From positions 682,001 through 746,000 of the forward strand of contig CAVSLJ010000001.1 of the NCBI GenBank assembly GCA_963728875.1: a DNA stretch of 64,000 nt. Reading direction: 5' to 3'. Shown one piece after another: positions 61,590-64,000 of the stretch (the stretch's first letter is position 1; each line of letters begins with the position of its first letter). This stretch comes from DASUPK01 sp963728875 (GTDB lineage Bacteria > Actinomycetota > Thermoleophilia > Solirubrobacterales > 70-9). The notes below the pieces were generated by a model. That model did no database searches. It saw only the letters and a program-made list of their open reading frames with translations, and was not told the origin of the DNA. A program made the position numbers and the translations under genes.

Positions 61590-62080
61590 CTCGAGGTTCC
61601 AAGCCGGTGCCTGAGCGAAGCTCGGGCGCGCTGAAGGCTGCTGTTGACCGAAGCGACCGTGGTGTCCCGAACGTCCGCGGTCTCCCTGGCCGACAGTCCG
61701 AAGACGTCCCGCAACACGAATACCTCCTGCTGCCCGCGCGTCAGACGTCCGACCGCCGCCATCAGGCGATCGGCCGATTCACGCCTCTCGAAGAGATCGT
61801 GGGGCTCATCGTCGCCGGCGGGTTCGGTGGCGATCACCGGCTCACCTCGGCGTCGCATCTGGTCGATCGAGGCGTTGGTCGCGATCCGGTAGAGCCAGGA
61901 GCGCAGCGACCCGCGTCCCTCGAACTGGGGCAGCGATCGCCAGGCTCGGAGCAGCGCCTCCTGCAGGGCATCCTCCGCATCGTGTGGCGAGCGGAGGATG
62001 CGCGTGCAGTGGGCTCGGAGCTCCTCACGGTGGAGCTCGACCAGCTCGGCGTAGTGCTCACGCCGTTCGGCCTGGGACAT
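61586..62080 (-). CDS. ECF sigma factor
   Basis: 164 residues with sigma2 (RAHCTRILRSPHDAEDALQEALLRAWRSLPQFEGRGSLRSWLYRIATN) and sigma4 (RLTRGQQEVFVLRDVFGLSARETADVRDTTVASVNSSLQRARASL). The SVNSSLQRARA motif and long linker resemble SigG-type ECFs, which often carry a SnoaL-like tail; none here. No anti-sigma gene is adjacent. Starts at ATG 62080 overlapping the exporter stop (TGATG); GTG one codon earlier is possible. Confidence 0.87.
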   Translation of the reverse strand: MSQAERREHYAELVELHREELRAHCTRILRSPHDAEDALQEALLRAWRSLPQFEGRGSLRSWLYRIATNASIDQMRRRGEPVIATEPAGDDEPHDLFERRESADRLMAAVGRLTRGQQEVFVLRDVFGLSARETADVRDTTVASVNSSLQRARASLRHRLGTSS

Positions 62081-63525
62081 CACAGCTCCGCGACCTCCCC
62101 CTCGCTGACCGCCGTGCGCGGCAGCGCCAGCGCGAGCAGGCCGGAGGCGAGAAACAGGCCGATCACCACCAGCGCGCTGCGCTTGAACGCGTCGGTGAAC
62201 GGGTGGCTCTCCAGCTGCGTGAAGAACACCGTGCCGACGAGGGCGACCCCGAGGGCGCCGCCGAGCTGCTGGGCCGTGCTGAACATCCCACCCGCGCCGC
62301 CGGCGACCTCATGCGGGACGGCGGCCAGCACCACGTTGACCAACGGGATGATCATCAGCGAGAGACCGGCGCCGGCGATCACCAGCCCGGGGACGACCGG
62401 CCACGGATCGGACCCGGTGCCGACATGCCTCGAGCCGAGCAGCACCGCGAGGACCCCGACAGCCATCAGGAAGCCGCCCAGGCTGAGGATCCGGCGGCCG
62501 TGCTTCTGCGCCAGGGGGACGGCAACCGGCGCCAGCACGAAGCTGCCGATGCTGAACGCCAGGAGAGTGAGCCCCGCTCCCAGCGGCGAGAAGCCCCTGC
62601 CGCCCTGGAGCCAGACCACGAACATCACCGAGAAGCCCTGCAGCCCTCCGGAGAATGCCGCCTGGACGAGGAGCCCGGCGGAGAAGGCCGGGATCCTGAG
62701 CAGACGAGTCCGCAGGAGAGGAGCCACGCCAGCTCGCGGACGCCGCTCGATCACGGTTGCCAGGGCGACGAGCGCCCCGACCCCCGCGGCGAGCATCACC
62801 CAGATCCAGGCCGGCCAGCCCAGGCTGCGCCCCTCGAGCAGCGGGTACGCGATCGCGACGATCGATGCCGCGAGCACGCCCGCGCCGATCAGATCCGGCC
62901 GTCCGGCATCTGGGTCGCTGCTCTCGGGGACAAACCGGATCGTGGCCAGCAGGGACACGATCGCCACAGGGACGTTGACGAAGAACACCGTCCTCCAGCC
63001 CCAGCCGAACAGGTCGGCCTGAGTCAGCACGCCGCCCAGGACGAGCCCGATCGCGGACGCGAAGCCGAGGGTCGCCCCGTAGGCACCGAACACCTTGCCG
63101 CGCTCTTCGCTGTTGAAGATCGTGCGAAAGGTCCCCAGCAGCTGCGGGATCATCGCGGCGGCCGCGATGCCCTGCACCACCCTGGCGGCGATCAACTGCT
63201 CCGGACTCCCTGAGAGCCCGGCCGCCAGGCTGCCGAGCCCGAAGGCCGCGATCCCCCCGACGAACATGCGCTTCCGCCCGAGCAGGTCGCCGAAGCTCCC
63301 CGAGATGATCAGGGCGGCCGCGAAGGCCAGCATGTAGGCCGAGATGACCCACTCGAGCTGGGTACCGCTCGCCCCGAGGTCCGTCCGGATCGTCGGGAGG
63401 GCGACGTTGACGATCGTCAGATCGATCAGGTCCATCGTCGCTGCCCCGATCATCACCGCGGCCGCCAGCCACCGCCGTGGATAGGCCTGGGCCCGGCTCC
63501 CCATCGCTGTCGCCATTGCCTCCAT
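62080..63525 (-). CDS. MFS exporter, DHA2 (14-helix) type
   Basis: 481 residues, ~14 hydrophobic segments. MIGAATMDLIDLTIVNVALPTIRTDLG is the DHA2 signature (motif D1-like), GDLLGRKRMFVGG motif A, and RVVQGIAAAAMIPQLLGT motif C. Such pumps use the proton gradient to expel drugs. GGAGG lies just before ATG 63525. Divergent from a TetR gene, with operator-like repeats between them, and followed by the sigma factor. Confidence 0.88.
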   Translation of the reverse strand: MEAMATAMGSRAQAYPRRWLAAAVMIGAATMDLIDLTIVNVALPTIRTDLGASGTQLEWVISAYMLAFAAALIISGSFGDLLGRKRMFVGGIAAFGLGSLAAGLSGSPEQLIAARVVQGIAAAAMIPQLLGTFRTIFNSEERGKVFGAYGATLGFASAIGLVLGGVLTQADLFGWGWRTVFFVNVPVAIVSLLATIRFVPESSDPDAGRPDLIGAGVLAASIVAIAYPLLEGRSLGWPAWIWVMLAAGVGALVALATVIERRPRAGVAPLLRTRLLRIPAFSAGLLVQAAFSGGLQGFSVMFVVWLQGGRGFSPLGAGLTLLAFSIGSFVLAPVAVPLAQKHGRRILSLGGFLMAVGVLAVLLGSRHVGTGSDPWPVVPGLVIAGAGLSLMIIPLVNVVLAAVPHEVAGGAGGMFSTAQQLGGALGVALVGTVFFTQLESHPFTDAFKRSALVVIGLFLASGLLALALPRTAVSEGEVAEL

Positions 63526-63545
63526 CCGTTTCCTCCTTGCTTGAA

Positions 63546-63588
63546 CGTCTATCGTTAGACGAACACTGTTTGAGATCGAACGGTGTTC
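63546..63588. promoter_or_regulatory. Operator-like repeats between MFS and TetR genes
   Basis: CGTCTA-TCGT-TAGACG (63546-63561) and GAACACTGTT-8 bases-AACGGTGTTC (63561-63588, 9 of 10 arms paired). A third half-site ACGGTGTTC is at 63631-63639 over the TetR -10 box. Confidence 0.6.
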
Positions 63589-63629
63589 TATCAGAAGGGA
63601 TGCGATTGTGCAACGTCGTTCGGGATTAG

Positions 63630-63635
63630 TACGGT
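63630..63635 (+). promoter_or_regulatory. -10 box of the TetR gene
   Basis: TACGGT, 7 nt before ATG 63643 and overlapping a half-site of the operator, so self-repression is likely. TTGTGC at 63606-63611 is a possible -35. Confidence 0.45.
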
Positions 63636-63642
63636 GTTCGAG

Positions 63643-64000
63643 ATGAGCGAGGAGAAAGAGAGCCCGATCCCGCCCCCGCCCTGGCAGCGGGTCCCGGAGC
63701 GCGGTCAGCGCAAGCGGCGCGACCCCCTCACCCAGGAGGCGATCGTCGAGGCCGCGATCAGGGTGCTCGACGCGGAGGGCCTCGCCGGCTTCAGCATGCG
63801 CCGCGTCGCCGACGAGCTCGACACCGGCGCGGCCAGCCTCTACTGGCACGTGGGCTCGAAGGACGGCCTCTTCGACCTGATCTTCGAGGAGATCATCGGC
63901 GAGCAGGTCGGGGACGTCCCGGATCCGGACCCCGAGCGTTGGCAGGAGCAGCTCAAGGAGGTCGCCCGGACGATGCGCCGGGCGATCCTGCGCCACCACG
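63643..64000 (+). CDS. TetR family regulator (3' end outside window)
   Basis: 119 codons are visible. An N-terminal Pro-rich stretch (SPIPPPPWQRVPERGQRKRR) precedes the HTH: LTQEAIVEAAIRVLDAEGLA, FSMRRVADELDTGAASLYWH and VGSKDGLFDLIF. The SLYWHVGSKDGL recognition helix matches the subclass close to tetracycline repressor. Next to a divergent DHA2 exporter, it most likely represses the pump until a drug binds. The ligand domain is cut off by the window end. Confidence 0.87.
   Translation, partial: MSEEKESPIPPPPWQRVPERGQRKRRDPLTQEAIVEAAIRVLDAEGLAGFSMRRVADELDTGAASLYWHVGSKDGLFDLIFEEIIGEQVGDVPDPDPERWQEQLKEVARTMRRAILRHH

Noticed and set aside
61511..63022. 503-residue plus-strand open frame antisense to the sigma factor and MFS exporter
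   Set aside because: Antisense shadow: opposite frames show sigma2/sigma4 and 14 membrane helices, while this frame shows none of a real protein's features.

Overview
The window is 64 kb of high-GC, very gene-dense bacterial chromosome. There is no gap over 300 bases between genes, and no mobile element, prophage or CRISPR array was found. The gene content points to an actinobacterium, most likely of the Thermoleophilia (Solirubrobacterales-like) lineage; this is inferred from features, not from a search. The pointers are a fused PafB-PafC regulator, a split methylmalonyl-CoA mutase, secreted proteins ending in Lys/Cys-rich tails, a dodecin, GTG/TTG starts, and many promoters whose -10 box (TANNNT) lies only 6-10 nt before the start codon, which implies leaderless mRNAs.

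Layout. 1-5.4 kb: MarR regulator (cut by the window edge), PEP mutase/isocitrate lyase-like enzyme, DUF4242, SDR and UDP-GlcNAc 2-epimerase genes, an SRPBCC-like protein with a Pro-Glu repeat, a GIY-YIG-like protein and a small collagen-like secreted protein. 5.5-13.8 kb: methylmalonyl-CoA mutase large subunit, a broken PASTA-domain gene, acyl-CoA carboxylase beta, an ELWxxDGT-repeat secreted protein, a carboxylase epsilon-like subunit, dodecin, a second Lys-tailed secreted protein, an ornithine cyclodeaminase-like enzyme and a VOC protein. 13.9-20.7 kb: a sulfate assimilation island (siroheme sulfite/nitrite reductase, APS/PAPS reductase, ATP sulfurylase, APS kinase, a PHP phosphatase that could remove pAp, an Rrf2 regulator and a TauE/SafE exporter). 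20.9-27.5 kb: carboxylase alpha, HAD hydrolase, sucC-sucD, SnoaL-like protein, aminotransferase and an unlisted-size 59-residue gene. Together the carboxylase, mutase and succinyl-CoA ligase cover most of the propionyl-CoA to succinate route.

27.7-36.6 kb: a secreted protein, DtxR, ArsR-SRPBCC pair with a palindromic operator, ClpP, SRPBCC, HAD phosphatase, dihydropteroate synthase coupled to an MrfA-type helicase, a LOG/TIGR00725 protein, a GH15-like secreted hydrolase and tRNA-Phe(GAA). 36.7-48.1 kb: a secreted penicillin acylase-family protein, endonuclease IV, LtrA, an orphan regulator tail, OB-HD nuclease, PRC-barrel protein, LVIVD-repeat protein sharing a two-way TATATA box with a membrane protein, a small membrane protein without a normal start codon, and PafBC.

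48.2-64 kb: dienelactone hydrolase; a probable five-gene ArsR operon (ArsR, SRPBCC, RibD-like, SMP-30, VOC) whose promoter spacer is filled by a perfect palindrome; MBL-fold hydrolase; second penicillin acylase; PPOX-type protein; RTX-like secreted protein; rmlA-rmlD-rmlB (no rmlC seen); MMPL transporter; ECF sigma factor; DHA2-type MFS exporter; and a divergent TetR regulator cut by the window end. A REP-like palindromic repeat of about 90-130 bp occurs four times (16.5, 20.7, 48.1 and 56.1 kb), each right after the stop codon of a plus-strand gene.
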